A stretch of DNA of 64,000 nucleotides from Paracoccus aerodenitrificans. Its GTDB lineage: Bacteria > Pseudomonadota > Alphaproteobacteria > Rhodobacterales > Rhodobacteraceae. This document shows, piece by piece, positions 25,861-35,976 of this stretch. Made by a program: the position numbers and the translations under genes. Numbering within the stretch: the stretch's first letter is position 1; every line of letters starts with the position of its first letter. The notes below the pieces were generated by a model, which was not told the origin of the DNA, ran no database searches, and saw only the letters and a list, made by a program, of their open reading frames with translations. The stretch lies in NCBI RefSeq assembly GCF_027913215.1, contig NZ_CP115784.1, forward strand, positions 124,001 to 188,000, written 5' to 3'.

Positions 25861-26229
25861 ATGAAAATCATCGCCACCACCCTGTTCGCCCTGTCGCTTG
25901 CCCTGCCTGCCGCTGCGCAGGACGGCATAGCCACAACGCGCGGAAGCGGTGCTGTGCTGCGTGCCCTGGACAAGGTCTCCAGTGAAATCACCGATCTTCA
26001 GCTTTCTCCGGGCGACTCGGCCGAAATCGGGCGGCTGACCGTTCGTCTGGGCGAATGCCGCTATCCGAGCGCGGACCCCAATTCCGACGCCTTTGCACAG
26101 CTTGTGATCACAGACCGCAACAGCCGCGCAACCCTGTTCGATGGCTGGATGATCGCGTCCTCTCCGGCGCTGTCGGCGCTTGACGATGCGCGTTACGATG
26201 TCTGGGTTCTGGCCTGCAACACTGCCTGA
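25861..26229 (+). CDS. DUF2155 domain-containing exported protein
   Basis: 122-residue secreted protein with signal peptide MKIIATTLFALSLALPAAAQ|D. The mature domain matches DUF2155: GSGAVLRALDKVSSEITDL, LTVRLGECRYP, FAQLVITD and [28 protein letters not shown]. Two cysteines could form a disulfide. Function unknown. Frequently found next to the NDUFA12 gene and aat/accBC in this family. The last 37 bp overlap aat on the opposite strand. Confidence 0.85.
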   Translation: MKIIATTLFALSLALPAAAQDGIATTRGSGAVLRALDKVSSEITDLQLSPGDSAEIGRLTVRLGECRYPSADPNSDAFAQLVITDRNSRATLFDGWMIASSPALSALDDARYDVWVLACNTA

Positions 26230-26825
26230 AAAGAGGGCAGGGGACGGGACCTTATATCCGCCCCGATCCGGATCGCCCGTGCAAGTCTGCGCCGGTAAGT
26301 CGCCCGGGAAATGGTCTGCCCGCCAAGCGATTGCAGATGGGTCGTCGGATATTGAGTGTCGAACAGGGTAAATCCGCAGTGCCGCAGATGCTCTGACAGC
26401 AGGATCAGCGCGGCCTTTGAGGCGTTTTCTCTGTGCGAGAACATGCTTTCTCCGAAAAACGCGCCGCCGATGGTGATGCCGAACACGCCTCCGATCAGGT
26501 CTCCATCCGCATCACGAACCTCAAGCGAGCAGGCATGTCCGCTGCGGAACAGTTTCGTATAAAGCGACACAAGAGGAGCGTTGATCCAGGTCTCATCCCG
26601 ATCTGCGCAACCCGCAAGCGTGCCCGCGAAATCCTGATTCAGCGTTGCCTGCCATGTTATGTGGCGCAGATGACGCCGCATGGACCGGGAAATATGGACA
26701 TCCCCGACCGGAAATATCCCGCGATGCGACGGATCGAACCAGTGCAATGCGGGATCATGGGCGGAAACGGCCATGGGAAAAATGCCATTGGCATATCCCC
26801 ACAGCATCTGTTCCGGCGTGATCAA
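26193..26825 (-). CDS. aat: Leucyl/phenylalanyl-tRNA--protein transferase
   Basis: N-end rule enzyme adding Leu or Phe to proteins with N-terminal Lys/Arg. Motifs: [93 protein letters not shown]. No ATG fits the family N-terminus. I choose TTG 26825, which overlaps the accC stop as TTGA and aligns with the Met of homologues; an in-frame TTG at 26861 would add a 12-residue tail inside accC. Product 210 residues. Confidence 0.88.
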   Translation of the reverse strand: MITPEQMLWGYANGIFPMAVSAHDPALHWFDPSHRGIFPVGDVHISRSMRRHLRHITWQATLNQDFAGTLAGCADRDETWINAPLVSLYTKLFRSGHACSLEVRDADGDLIGGVFGITIGGAFFGESMFSHRENASKAALILLSEHLRHCGFTLFDTQYPTTHLQSLGGQTISRATYRRRLARAIRIGADIRSRPLPSFQAVLQARTQTS

Positions 26826-28171
26826 GCCGGAGCGTTCTGCGCCAGCCAGCGTTCCAGCCAATGGATCGAATAATTCCCCGACTGGATATCCGGCTCCTGC
26901 AACAGCGCACTGAACAGTGGCATCGTCGTGTCCACGCCATCCACGATCAGTTCGGACAAGGCCCGGCTCAGCCGTGCCAGAGCCTCGGGGCGGTCCCGGC
27001 CATGCACGATCAGCTTGCCGATCAGGCTGTCATAATAGGGCGGGATGACATAGCCATCATAGATCGCGCTGTCCATGCGGACGCCCAACCCGCCCGGCGC
27101 GTGAAACTGCGTGATCTTGCCCGGAGAAGGGCTGAAATTCGGCAATTTCTCGGCATTGATCCGCACCTCGATGGCATGGCCGCGAATGCGCAGATCGTCC
27201 TGATTCAGTTCCATCTTCTGGCCGGCTGCGACCCGGATCTGTTCGCGGACAAGATCGACGTCGAAAATCGCCTCGGTCACGGGATGCTCGACCTGAAGGC
27301 GGGTGTTCATCTCGATGAAATAGAATTCACCGTCTTCATATAGGAACTCAATCGTGCCCGCGCCGATATAGCCCAGATTTTTCATCGCATCGGCGCAGAT
27401 TTTGCCGATCCGTTCGCGTTCCTCTGGCGTGATCGAGGGGCCGGGGGCTTCCTCCAGAACCTTCTGATGACGGCGCTGCAAGGAACAGTCGCGCTCGCCC
27501 AGATGCACCGCATTGCCCTTGCCGTCGCCGAAAACCTGAATTTCGATATGGCGCGGCTTTTGCAGGTATTTCTCGATATAGACATCGGGGTTACCGAAGG
27601 CAGCCTTTGCCTCGGACCGGGCGGTGCGGAAGGCGACCTCAAGGCTGTTTTCGTCCTGCGCGACCTTCATGCCGCGCCCGCCGCCGCCTGCCGTTGCCTT
27701 GATGATCACCGGATACCCGATCTCGGCGGCGACACGTTTCGCGTCCTCGACCTCATTCACCCCGCCATCCGAGCCAGGAACGACCGGAATGCCCAGTTCC
27801 TTCGCGGTGTCCTTGGCGGTGATCTTGTCGCCCATGATGCGGATATGTTCCGCTTTCGGGCCGATAAAGGTGATGCCGTGATCTTCCAGCATCTGCGCAA
27901 AACCCGCATTTTCGGACAGGAAACCATATCCGGGATGGACCGCCTGAGCGCCGCTGATTTCACAGGCGGCGATGATCGCGGCGGGGTTGAGATAGCTGTC
28001 CATCGACGAATTCGGCCCGATACAGACCGATTCGTCGGCCATGCGGACATGCATTGCATTGGTGTCGGCGGTCGAATGGACAGCGACGGAATCGATGCCC
28101 ATTTCCCGGCATGCGCGGATCACGCGCAGCGCGATCTCGCCACGATTGGCAATCAGGATCTTTTGGAACAT
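26822..28171 (-). CDS. accC: Acetyl-CoA carboxylase, biotin carboxylase subunit
   Basis: ATP-grasp enzyme that carboxylates biotin on AccB, the first step of malonyl-CoA synthesis. 449 residues, full length. It has [41 protein letters not shown], the glycine-rich ATP loop [31 protein letters not shown], and [14 protein letters not shown]. It lies 7 bp after accB and is coupled to aat by a TTGA overlap. Confidence 0.95.
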   Translation of the reverse strand: MFQKILIANRGEIALRVIRACREMGIDSVAVHSTADTNAMHVRMADESVCIGPNSSMDSYLNPAAIIAACEISGAQAVHPGYGFLSENAGFAQMLEDHGITFIGPKAEHIRIMGDKITAKDTAKELGIPVVPGSDGGVNEVEDAKRVAAEIGYPVIIKATAGGGGRGMKVAQDENSLEVAFRTARSEAKAAFGNPDVYIEKYLQKPRHIEIQVFGDGKGNAVHLGERDCSLQRRHQKVLEEAPGPSITPEERERIGKICADAMKNLGYIGAGTIEFLYEDGEFYFIEMNTRLQVEHPVTEAIFDVDLVREQIRVAAGQKMELNQDDLRIRGHAIEVRINAEKLPNFSPSPGKITQFHAPGGLGVRMDSAIYDGYVIPPYYDSLIGKLIVHGRDRPEALARLSRALSELIVDGVDTTMPLFSALLQEPDIQSGNYSIHWLERWLAQNAPA

Positions 28172-28178
28172 CCCGGCC

Positions 28179-28697
28179 TCATTCCACGACCATCAGGGGC
28201 GCACCATATTCGACCGGCGTGCCGTCATCGACGAGGATCCGCTTGACCGTGCCGGATTTGGGTGAGGGGATGTGGTTCATCGTCTTCATCGCCTCGACGA
28301 TCAGCAGCGTATCGCCCTCGCTGACTTTCTGGCCGATGCTGACAAAGGGTGCCGCACCCGGTTCCGCCGAAAGATAGGCCGTGCCTACCATAGGCGAGGT
28401 AATCGCGCCGGGCAGATCGCCGGGATCGGTTTCCGCCCCGACCGTAGCGCCGGGGGTCGCGGTCGGCGTGGCCGGACTTTGCGGTGCCGCAACCGGAGGC
28501 GGAGCAAGCGCGGCGGGCGCCTGCATCATCACCTGTTTGCCGTATTTCGAAAGGCTGACCGTCAGCCGGTCATTCTCGCCATATTCGCGCTTCACCGATA
28601 GTTCAGACAGCTCGCTGCTGTTCAGAAGCTCGGCCAGAGACTGAATGAATGCCACGTCGCCTTCGTGGTGCTTGCCGGATTTGGCATCTTCGGTCAT
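28179..28697 (-). CDS. accB: Acetyl-CoA carboxylase, biotin carboxyl carrier protein
   Basis: 172 residues. An N-terminal helical part ([19 protein letters not shown]) is followed by an Ala/Pro/Thr linker and a lipoyl-type domain with the biotinylation motif [10 protein letters not shown] (Lys in EAMK). CAGAGGATCCTC precedes ATG 28697. It is the first gene of accB-accC-aat. The 249 bp between this gene and hisE hold no gene that I can support; it includes a GCGGGAAA...TTTTCCCCGC imperfect palindrome. Confidence 0.94.
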   Translation of the reverse strand: MTEDAKSGKHHEGDVAFIQSLAELLNSSELSELSVKREYGENDRLTVSLSKYGKQVMMQAPAALAPPPVAAPQSPATPTATPGATVGAETDPGDLPGAITSPMVGTAYLSAEPGAAPFVSIGQKVSEGDTLLIVEAMKTMNHIPSPKSGTVKRILVDDGTPVEYGAPLMVVE

Positions 28698-28946
28698 GAG
28701 GATCCTCTGCCTTGTAAAGCCCGCGTCTGCCGCGCGGTGATAATTGGGCGGCTTATATCAAGGAATGCAGGGTAAGGAAAAGCAAATTGGGCGATCCGTT
28801 TGCCCTTTGCCGTTATTTCTTTGCCGGGGTTGTCGCGGATTATGCGGGAAACACAAGCGGTTGCGGTTTTCCCCGCGATATTGCCGCATTTCGCATCACC
28901 GTCCCGCATGACGAAAATCGCCCGGCAATCCCGCATTCCGCCCGTT

Positions 28947-29267
28947 TCAGCCGCGCCCGGCCTTCTCGGCAATACCGGAACGGCCCTCGCGCCGTGCCAA
29001 CTCGGCGGCCACGTCTTTCAGCGACAAATCCCGGGCCGCCAGCATCACCGCCAGATGATAAACCGCATCCGCCGCCTCGGATGTCAGCTTCTCGCGGTCG
29101 CCTTTGACGGCCTCGATGATTGCCTCGATAGCTTCCTCGCCGAATTTCTCGGCGCATTTTTCCGGTCCCCGCGCCAGAAGTTTTGCCGTCCAGCTTTCCT
29201 CTGGGTCGGCCTGTTTACGCTCGGCAATGGTGGCATCCAGCCGCAGGAATGCGTCGTAATCGCTCAT
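28947..29267 (-). CDS. hisE: Phosphoribosyl-ATP pyrophosphatase
   Basis: Second step of histidine biosynthesis, 106 residues, MazG-like all-alpha pyrophosphatase. The core is [52 protein letters not shown], with the metal-binding EExxE and ExAD residues. Start overlaps the hisF stop (ATGA), so it is coupled to hisF. Confidence 0.93.
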   Translation of the reverse strand: MSDYDAFLRLDATIAERKQADPEESWTAKLLARGPEKCAEKFGEEAIEAIIEAVKGDREKLTSEAADAVYHLAVMLAARDLSLKDVAAELARREGRSGIAEKAGRG

Positions 29268-30025
29268 GTCAGCCTCATCGGGATACCGGCCGAGGCCATA
29301 TGCGCCTTGGCCTCGGCGATGGTAAACGTTCCGAAATGGAAGATCGAGGCGGCCAGAACCGCGGATGCGCCGCCCTCTGTCACGCCTTCCACAAGATGAT
29401 CCAGCGTGCCGACTCCGCCAGAGGCGATGACGGGAATATCCACCGCGTCGGAAATCGCCCGCGTCAAAGGCAAGTTGAACCCGGACCGCGTACCGTCACG
29501 ATCCATCGAGGTCAGCAGGATCTCTCCGGCGCCTTTTGCCGCGACGATGCGGGCGAATTCGATGGCGTCGATCCCGGTCGGCTTGCGTCCGCCATGCGTG
29601 AAGATCTCCCAACGGTTGTCACCGACGCCTTTCGCGTCGATGGCGCAAACGATGCACTGACTGCCGAAGCGGTCGGCAGCCCGGGCGATCACATCGGGAT
29701 CGGCCACAGCGGCAGAGTTGAACGAGACCTTATCCGCCCCGGCCAGCAGCAATGCGCGGACATCTTCGGGCGTGCGCACCCCTCCACCCACGGTCAGAGG
29801 GACAAAACACTGCTCGGCCGTCCGCGTGACCACATCGAACATGGTGCCGCGATTTTCATGCGTCGCGTGAATATCGAGAAAGCAGATCTCATCCGCCCCC
29901 GCCGCGTCATAGGCCTTCGCAGCCTCGACCGGGTCGCCCGCGTCAATAAGATCGACGAAATTGACACCCTTGACCACGCGGCCATCGGCGACATCAAGAC
30001 AGGGAATGATACGTATCTTCAGCAT
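29264..30025 (-). CDS. hisF: Imidazole glycerol phosphate synthase, cyclase subunit
   Basis: TIM-barrel cyclase that works with the HisH glutaminase. 253 residues. [20 protein letters not shown] carries the catalytic Asp near residue 11, and the second catalytic Asp is in [14 protein letters not shown]. Phosphate-binding glycines occur in VGGGVRT and [12 protein letters not shown]. The other his genes, including hisH and hisA, are not in the window. No strong RBS is seen at the ATG. Confidence 0.94.
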   Translation of the reverse strand: MLKIRIIPCLDVADGRVVKGVNFVDLIDAGDPVEAAKAYDAAGADEICFLDIHATHENRGTMFDVVTRTAEQCFVPLTVGGGVRTPEDVRALLLAGADKVSFNSAAVADPDVIARAADRFGSQCIVCAIDAKGVGDNRWEIFTHGGRKPTGIDAIEFARIVAAKGAGEILLTSMDRDGTRSGFNLPLTRAISDAVDIPVIASGGVGTLDHLVEGVTEGGASAVLAASIFHFGTFTIAEAKAHMASAGIPMRLT

Positions 30026-30064
30026 GCCGCACAGATACGCGCAGCGGCGGGGCAGGGGAAGGGG

Positions 30065-30250
30065 TCAGCGCTCATCCGGGCCGCGGAGGATCAGCGTCTG
30101 GAACAGATAGGCCCCGGCTGCGGCAAAGATAACGCCCCAGAACAGATTGCCGGACGAAAATTCGAAGATCGCCCATCCGAAAGGAAAGCAAACACAGAGG
30201 ATGCGGACCCAGAGCCTGCGAAAAAAGGGATGATTCGGGTTGATCAGCAT
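30065..30250 (-). CDS. Small membrane protein, 61 aa, unknown function
   Basis: Starts MLINPNHPFFRRLWVRILCV and has two hydrophobic segments (residues ~15-31 and ~36-54), ending in charged RGPDER. It probably has both ends on the same side of the inner membrane. It sits 39 bp upstream of hisF on the same strand. I recall similar short 'NPNHPFFRxLWVR' proteins beside hisF in Rhodobacteraceae, without a known function. Confidence 0.7.
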   Translation of the reverse strand: MLINPNHPFFRRLWVRILCVCFPFGWAIFEFSSGNLFWGVIFAAAGAYLFQTLILRGPDER

Positions 30251-30352
30251 ATTTGCGTCATAGACCGGGCATCAGGCTGGTGAAAGGGGCTGGCCGCATC
30301 AGATCCGGAATGCGAGTTCGTATGTCTTGCTGCCCGTGACACCACCCTCAAC

Positions 30353-30386
30353 AAAAAAAAGGCACCGCAGAAATCTCTGCGGTGCC
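30353..30386 (-). terminator. Rho-independent terminator of the RND efflux operon
   Basis: On the minus strand GGCACCGCAGA - GATT - TCTGCGGTGCC followed by eight T. It lies 23 bp after the RND pump stop. One of the clearest terminators in the window. Confidence 0.88.
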
Positions 30387-30409
30387 TTATCACATTATCG
30401 TCCCGAAGA

Positions 30410-33400
30410 TCAGCCGTGCTGGTTTTCAGCCCGCGCCTCGGCTTCCGCGCCCGGAGGCGTCTTGCCCAGTTTACGGCTGGTCCATTCCGTTACGTTCTGG
30501 ATAACGAAATACAGCGAGGGAATGATGAACAGACCGATCAGGGTCGCGCCAAGCATCCCGCCGATCACCGTGATGCCGACAGCGTTCTGCGCACCTGCAC
30601 CCGCGCCGGTCGAATGCGCCAGAGGCAGAACGCCGAAGATGAAGGCAAGCGCGGTCATCAGCACGGCGCGGAACCGCGCTTCGGCTCCGGTCCGGGCCGC
30701 TTTCAGGATCGGCATGCCTTCCTCGCGCCGCTCCTTGCAGAACTCGACGATCAGAATGGCGTTTTTCGCGGCAAGCCCGATCAGAAGCACCAGCGCGATC
30801 TGCACATAAAGGCTCATCTGAAGGCCGGTCACGACAAGCGCCACCGCTGCACCCAGACCCGCCGCGCCAAGCGACAGAAGGATCGCGACCGGAAGCGCGA
30901 AGCTTTCATACAAAGCCACAAGGAACAGATAGGCGAAGACCAGCGACATGATGTAAACAATGTACTGGTTGCCGCCACCTTGCTGTTCCTGGAAGGACAG
31001 ACCGGCCCAGGCGACGCCGAACCCCTCGGGAAGCTCCTCCGAGGCAATGCGCTCGACCGCATCCATTGCCGAGCCGGAGCTTTGGCCCTCGGCAGGCTGA
31101 CCGTTCACCGGGGCCGATACAAGCTGGTTGAATCGGGTGATGACATATGGTCCCAGAACCGTCTCGGTCGAGGCGATGGTCCGCAGCGGCACCATGTCGC
31201 CGGACGAACTGCGGACATAGAGATTCATCAGATCCTCGACCTCGTTGCGATAGTCGGCCTCGGCGGCGATATTGACCTGATAGTTCCGCCCGTCAGTGGT
31301 GAAGTCATTCACATAGGCGGATCCGAATGCAGCGCCGATGGTCGAATAGATATCCGCCGGGTTCAGGCCAAGACGCTCGGCCCGGACCCGGTCGATATTC
31401 ACATAGACCTGCGGCACATCGGCGCTGAAGGTTGAGGACATGCCGGCCATTGTCGGATCCTGGTTGATCGAAGCCAGGAAGGACCGCAATGCCTGCGACA
31501 GCTCAGCCGGAGATTGTCCGCTCAGTGCCTGAAGCCGCATGTCCAGACCGCCAACCGTACCGACGCCAGGAATCGGCGGCGGCGGGAAAGCGGCGATGGT
31601 CGCGCCGGGGATCTGGCTGAAACGCTGGTTCAGCGAACCGACGATATAGCCGATCTGGGTTTCCTCGGATGTCCGCTCTTCCCACGGATCAAGCGCGGCG
31701 ACGACCATTGCGCCATTCGGGACCAGCGTTCCTTCAAGGATACTGAACCCCGAAACAGAGATGGTCTGTTCCACGCCGGGCGTATTGTTCAGCTCTTCCC
31801 GGACCAGTGCCATCACCTCTTCCGTGCGCTGCAACGAGGCCGCATCGGGAAGCTGGATATTGATGAACAGACCGCCCTGATCCTCGGCGGGCAGGAAGGT
31901 GCTGGGAACCGAGGTGAACAGATACACCGCGCCCAGAACACAGGCGACAAGCATCCCGATCGGGATCGGCCAGATCTTCAGCAGAAAGCCGACGATCTTT
32001 CCGTAAGTGTCGCGCAGCCAGTTGATGAACGCTTCGACAAGACCAAGCGGCCCGCGGCGTTTACCCTCTTTCGGGGCGCGCAGCAGGACGGCGGAAAGCG
32101 CCGGGCTGAGCGTCAGTGCGACGATGGCCGACATCACCAGACCAGCGGACAGCGTGACGGCGAATTGCCGGAAAAGCTGGCCGTTGATTCCCGGCAGGAA
32201 CGCAGTCGGCACGACAACGGCCAGAAGCACGAATGTGGTCGAGATGATCGGCCCGGTGATCTGCCCCATCGCCGTTCGTGCGGCATCCGGCACCGGCGTT
32301 TCGGGGTGTTCCTCAAGAATATGCTGGACGTTCTCGACGACAAGAATCGCGTCATCCACCACCAGACCGATGGCAAGCACCAAAGCCAGCAGTGAAATCG
32401 TGTTCAGCGAATAGCCCATCGCCAGCAGCACCGCCATTGCGCCAAGCAGCGAGACGGGGATCGCGACCCCGGCAACGATGGTGGCCCGCCAGTCCTGCAG
32501 AAACAGGAAGGTGACCAGCATCACGATGATGAAGGCTTCAATCAGAATATCTTCGATCAGCTCGACGCTGGCATTCACGAAGTCGGTCGAATCATAGACG
32601 TTTTCATAGACCAGATCCTGCGGAAAGCTCTCCTTGGCTTCCTCCAGCAGCGAGATCACCGCATCCCGCGTGTCCAGAGCATTGGCACCCGGAGCGAGGT
32701 TGACCTGCATCATCGTACCGTCGCGTTCACCGACCATCGCCTGAGCGCTGTATCGCTGTGCGCCCAACTCGATCCGGGCGACATCTCCAAGACGGACGAT
32801 ACTGCCGTCATCGCCCGTGCGGACAACGATTTCCGAGAATTGCTCGGGTTCGGACATCCGCCCCTGCGCCACCAGAGTATACTGGACATCTGTTCCCTCG
32901 GGCGCGGGCGGGCCGCCGACCTCACCCAGAGCCGCCTGAACGTTCTGGCCCGAGATCGCCGCCGCGATTTCTGCCGCAGTCACCTCAAGCGCGTTCATCT
33001 TGGCGGTGTCCATCCAGACCCGCATCGAATATTCGAATGTCCCGACCGCCGACGCGTCGCCCACTCCGGGCACGCGGACGATCTCGTCGAGAAGCTGGCC
33101 GCTGACATAGTTGGACACGTCCAGCGTATCCATCTGCCCGTTCTCGGCATAGAAGCCAAGCGCCAGCAGGAAGTCGGGCGAACTTGCGCGAACCGAGACA
33201 CCCTGCTGCTGCACCTCACTGGGCAGGCTGGACATGGCAAGCTGAACGCGGTTCTGCACGTTCACCTGAGCCTGATCCGGATCGGTTCCGACCTGAAAGG
33301 TGATGGACAGCAGATACTGCCCCGAGTTCGAGCTTGTCGATGACATGAAGCTCATATCGTCAACGCCGTTGACCGAGGATTCGATCGGCCCGCCGATCAC

Positions 33401-33580
33401 ATCGGCGATGGTTTCGGCGCTGGCACCGGGATAGGTGGTCGCAACGTTAACGGTCGGCGGGGTGATTTCCGGGTATTGCTGGACCGGAAGCGCGATAAAC
33501 GCGATTGCGCCGACGATTGAGATGAGGATGGAAACGACAAGCGCAAACCGGATGCGGCGAATAAAGAAGCTTGAGATCAT
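30410..33580 (-). CDS. RND multidrug efflux transporter, inner-membrane pump (HAE1/AcrB-like)
   Basis: Proton-driven tripartite pump subunit, 1056 residues, full length. Starts [44 protein letters not shown], typical of AcrB/MexB. Proton-relay aspartates are intact ([17 protein letters not shown]), as are [11 protein letters not shown] at the start of the second periplasmic half and [13 protein letters not shown] in TM10-like position. It overlaps the adaptor stop by 4 bp. No TolC-type outer-membrane channel gene is adjacent, so a channel elsewhere must be used. Substrate range is not inferable. Confidence 0.93.
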   Translation of the reverse strand: MISSFFIRRIRFALVVSILISIVGAIAFIALPVQQYPEITPPTVNVATTYPGASAETIADVIGGPIESSVNGVDDMSFMSSTSSNSGQYLLSITFQVGTDPDQAQVNVQNRVQLAMSSLPSEVQQQGVSVRASSPDFLLALGFYAENGQMDTLDVSNYVSGQLLDEIVRVPGVGDASAVGTFEYSMRVWMDTAKMNALEVTAAEIAAAISGQNVQAALGEVGGPPAPEGTDVQYTLVAQGRMSEPEQFSEIVVRTGDDGSIVRLGDVARIELGAQRYSAQAMVGERDGTMMQVNLAPGANALDTRDAVISLLEEAKESFPQDLVYENVYDSTDFVNASVELIEDILIEAFIIVMLVTFLFLQDWRATIVAGVAIPVSLLGAMAVLLAMGYSLNTISLLALVLAIGLVVDDAILVVENVQHILEEHPETPVPDAARTAMGQITGPIISTTFVLLAVVVPTAFLPGINGQLFRQFAVTLSAGLVMSAIVALTLSPALSAVLLRAPKEGKRRGPLGLVEAFINWLRDTYGKIVGFLLKIWPIPIGMLVACVLGAVYLFTSVPSTFLPAEDQGGLFINIQLPDAASLQRTEEVMALVREELNNTPGVEQTISVSGFSILEGTLVPNGAMVVAALDPWEERTSEETQIGYIVGSLNQRFSQIPGATIAAFPPPPIPGVGTVGGLDMRLQALSGQSPAELSQALRSFLASINQDPTMAGMSSTFSADVPQVYVNIDRVRAERLGLNPADIYSTIGAAFGSAYVNDFTTDGRNYQVNIAAEADYRNEVEDLMNLYVRSSSGDMVPLRTIASTETVLGPYVITRFNQLVSAPVNGQPAEGQSSGSAMDAVERIASEELPEGFGVAWAGLSFQEQQGGGNQYIVYIMSLVFAYLFLVALYESFALPVAILLSLGAAGLGAAVALVVTGLQMSLYVQIALVLLIGLAAKNAILIVEFCKERREEGMPILKAARTGAEARFRAVLMTALAFIFGVLPLAHSTGAGAGAQNAVGITVIGGMLGATLIGLFIIPSLYFVIQNVTEWTSRKLGKTPPGAEAEARAENQHG

Positions 33581-34770
33581 TGTTCCGCATCCGCCTCAGT
33601 TTCAGCCGGTGCGGCCTCTTCAGCCCCGGCCTGATCCGCATCCCCGGTCGGCAGCTCAGAGACCGTGACCTCCATGCCGCCCTGCAGTCGCTGCACGCCC
33701 TGCACGACGACCGATTCCCCACCTTCAAGGCCCTCGGTCACGGCCCAGCCTCTGTCAACGCTTGCGCCGGTTGCGATCCGGCGCTGTTCGACCCTGTTGT
33801 CATCGCCGACGACAAAGACATAGCGACCGTCACGGTCCTGCAGCACGGCAGGCTGCGGAACGATCGGCAGTTCCTGCGGGTCCTTTTCCGACACGACGAT
33901 GGTGGCGAACTGGCCCGGCATCAGTACGGCTTCGGGGTTGTCATAGATCAGACGGACCGGGATCGTGCCGGTCGCGGGATCGACCTGATTATCGATGAAA
34001 TCCAGCCGTCCGGTATGCGGATACAGCGACCCGTTCGACAGTTCGAGATTGAAGTTCACGCTGTCCTGACCAGCCTCGACCATGCCGTTTTGCTGCATGT
34101 CCAGCAGAAGCTGCTCGGACAGTGAGAACACGACGCGGATCGGATCAAGCTGGACGATTTCCGCCAGCGTCCCCGCCGAGGGGCCGACGAAATTGCCCTG
34201 AGTGATCAGCGCCCGGCCGATCTTGCCGGTGATCGGGCTTGTGATGTCGGTGTAACCGAGATTGATTTCCGACAGGCGCACGCTGCTTTGAGCGGCCTGA
34301 ACATTCGCCTGGGCAACCTGAAAATTGGCCTGAGCCTGCTCAAGATTGACCTCTGCCGAGGCGTTCCTGTTCACCAGCGCCTGCTGACGCGTCTGTTCCT
34401 GATCGGCCAGACGCTGCTGCGCCTCGGCCTGCGCAAGGCTGGCCTCTGCCGAGGCAACCTGCGCTTCGTATTGTGCACGTTCGATATTGAACAGCGGATC
34501 GCCCGCCTGCACGACCTGACCGGGCTCGAACAGAACTTCCTCGATAAAGCCCTGAATTCGCGCCTGAATATTGACGCGCTCAATGGCTTCCACCGTGGCG
34601 GTGAAGGTTTCCGGTGCGGTCACCGGCTTGACCTCGATGCGCTGGGTTACCACGGTCGGCGCCGGAGCCTGCTGCGCGGCGGCCCCGCCTTCCTCCTGCG
34701 CGGTGGCAAGTCCCGGGACAAGGCCAAGAAGAAGAGTTGATCCAAGAAGGGAGGCGCGTATAAATTGCAT
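33577..34770 (-). CDS. RND efflux periplasmic adaptor (membrane fusion) protein
   Basis: 397 residues. Signal peptide [26 protein letters not shown]. Next come the barrel-sandwich half motif [35 protein letters not shown], a long alpha-helical hairpin rich in Ala/Gln ([19 protein letters not shown]...), [16 protein letters not shown], and the beta-barrel and membrane-proximal domains. The C-terminus is acidic Glu/Ala. There is no lipobox cysteine at the cleavage site, so it is probably not a lipoprotein, unlike AcrA. First gene of the pump operon. Confidence 0.92.
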   Translation of the reverse strand: MQFIRASLLGSTLLLGLVPGLATAQEEGGAAAQQAPAPTVVTQRIEVKPVTAPETFTATVEAIERVNIQARIQGFIEEVLFEPGQVVQAGDPLFNIERAQYEAQVASAEASLAQAEAQQRLADQEQTRQQALVNRNASAEVNLEQAQANFQVAQANVQAAQSSVRLSEINLGYTDITSPITGKIGRALITQGNFVGPSAGTLAEIVQLDPIRVVFSLSEQLLLDMQQNGMVEAGQDSVNFNLELSNGSLYPHTGRLDFIDNQVDPATGTIPVRLIYDNPEAVLMPGQFATIVVSEKDPQELPIVPQPAVLQDRDGRYVFVVGDDNRVEQRRIATGASVDRGWAVTEGLEGGESVVVQGVQRLQGGMEVTVSELPTGDADQAGAEEAAPAETEADAEQ

Positions 34771-35065
34771 AGTTCTGTCCCGTTATAGATGTGCCCGAGA
34801 TAGATGTGCCCGAGCGCAATACCGTTTTTTTAAAGCTGGAATCGACATGTTCAGAGATCGATCCTTGGTATCCCATCGCCAGCAAGACACTGACAAATGA
34901 GAGTTTCAGACGTCGAATTCTTTGCGGCTACCGAAGCGCCGATACTCTTATCCTATATTTTTTTGTAAAGTCACCATGCGAACATGATCTGGGCGTAATG
35001 GATTTTTTCGCTTGCGTTTATACAGAATCTTCTGTGCTAATTATCTCAAAATTATGACATTTCCA
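34771..35065. other. AT-rich non-coding region upstream of the RND operon
   Basis: No gene supported. The stretch is visibly more AT-rich than its surroundings (TTTTTTTAAAG, TATATTTTTTTGTAAAG, AATTATCTCAAAATTATG). It must contain the RND operon promoter, on the minus strand. A tandem 15-bp repeat lies next to the adaptor start. No regulator gene is present here, although RND operons often have a divergent TetR-family gene. Confidence 0.6.
34785..34814. repeat. Perfect tandem duplication of 15 bp in the RND operon leader
   Basis: ATAGATGTGCCCGAG is repeated twice back to back (34785-34799 and 34800-34814), beginning 15 bp before the adaptor ATG on the minus strand. It could be a duplicated operator half-site or a recent slippage event that altered promoter spacing. 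Confidence 0.85.
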
Positions 35066-35067
35066 GC

Positions 35068-35122
35068 GCGGGCTTGCGCCGGTATTTCCGGCCCGCTTGC
35101 CGACCCGGATATCCGGGCCGGC
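35068..35122 (-). terminator. Two GC-rich hairpins downstream of the SleB-like gene
   Basis: GCCGACCCGGAT/ATCCGGGCCGGC (35099-35122, one mismatch) followed on the minus strand by GCGGGC...GCCCGC (35096-35068). They lie 31 bp past the stop of the minus-strand hydrolase gene; the following sequence is only weakly T-rich. Confidence 0.5.
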
Positions 35123-35152
35123 TGGGGATTTGTCACTTCCAGAATTGTCTTT

Positions 35153-35671
35153 TCAGCGTCCGGTAATTCCCTCGATCGGCAGGGGCGGAACCGGCCGGGT
35201 GACAAGATGACTATTCCGCTTTTCGTAAAACGCATTGCCACCCGTCACCAGGACGTAATGCATGTTGTCATAAGGGAAGCTGTACCCCGCCGTATGGAAG
35301 AACGTGGCATTGCCGATCAGCGGATGACGCTCGCCGCGCAGAACCGATCTGGCGGCCTCCCGGATCATGGGCAGGCTGCGAGAATCCATCTTTTTGGTCA
35401 TGACTCCGGGCGCGAACTGGTTTTTCTGCCCGACCACGCCGCAGACCGAGTTCGGAAAATCGTCCGACCGGACCCGGTTCATCACCACACTGCCGACCGC
35501 GATCATCCCGTCCCGGCTTGAGCGGTTGGATTCGAAATACATGGCCCGCTCCATACATTCCTGTGGCGACTGACGCGCGGGGCCGGAACACCCGGCCAGC
35601 AGAGTTGCGCCCGCAACCGCAAGCACGGTCAGAGATGTTTTCGGATAAAGCTTTCTGATGATGTTACGCAA
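35153..35671 (-). CDS. Cell wall hydrolase, SleB family (Hydrolase_2), putative lipoprotein
   Basis: 172 residues. The N-terminus has a lipoprotein signal (LTVLAVAGATLLAGC, lipobox LAGC, Cys near residue 28). The domain matches SleB-type peptidoglycan hydrolases: ECMERAMYFESNRSSRDGMIAVGSVVMNRVRSDDFPNSVCGVVGQKNQFA, and ATFFHTAGYSFPY; the Glu in YFESN is the expected catalytic acid. In non-sporulating bacteria such enzymes act in wall remodelling. It stands alone, divergent from leuC. Confidence 0.86.
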   Translation of the reverse strand: MRNIIRKLYPKTSLTVLAVAGATLLAGCSGPARQSPQECMERAMYFESNRSSRDGMIAVGSVVMNRVRSDDFPNSVCGVVGQKNQFAPGVMTKKMDSRSLPMIREAARSVLRGERHPLIGNATFFHTAGYSFPYDNMHYVLVTGGNAFYEKRNSHLVTRPVPPLPIEGITGR

Positions 35672-35835
35672 TTGCTGCCCTCGCTGATTGGTCTGCCTCG
35701 GAGCCGGTCTTTGCCGGATTGGGAACAGCTTGCCACCGATTGAGCCGGGAAAAAAGCCGCGGCGTCGCGCGATAAGCGCAGTCCTGCCGCAGAATCCCTT
35801 GCTTCGGCTGCGTCACAGGCGTAACTTCCCTGCCC

Positions 35836-35976
35836 ATGATGCGTTATTTCGACATTCACGACCGCGCCCGTCTGCCGGGCCGCTTTTACGGTGAAAGCCT
35901 GTCTGTGACCGCACGACTGTGATCCGGTGCCCTCCGATCGCTCTGCAAGCCATTTCTTCATCACAAGAGAACAGCC
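35836..35976 (+). promoter_or_regulatory. Candidate leader of leuC: 28-codon leader frame overlapping a possible structured RNA
   Basis: In the 305-bp gap before leuC, an ATGATG at 35836 opens a 28-codon frame (begins MMRYFDIHDRARLPGRFYG) ending TGA at 35922. It is not leucine-rich, so a classic leu attenuator peptide is not supported. The same stretch contains GGTGAAA (35890-35896), ACTGTGA (35916-35922) and CAAGCCA (35946-35952). Their order and spacing recall the cobalamin-riboswitch core, but the GGGAA element and a proper B12 box are missing. The rest of the gap (35672-35835) shows no gene. Confidence 0.25.

Noticed and set aside
34791..35057. 88-codon frame in the AT-rich gap upstream of the RND operon
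   Set aside because: No RBS, no signal peptide or domain, and it contains the tandem 15-bp duplication; likely promoter DNA.
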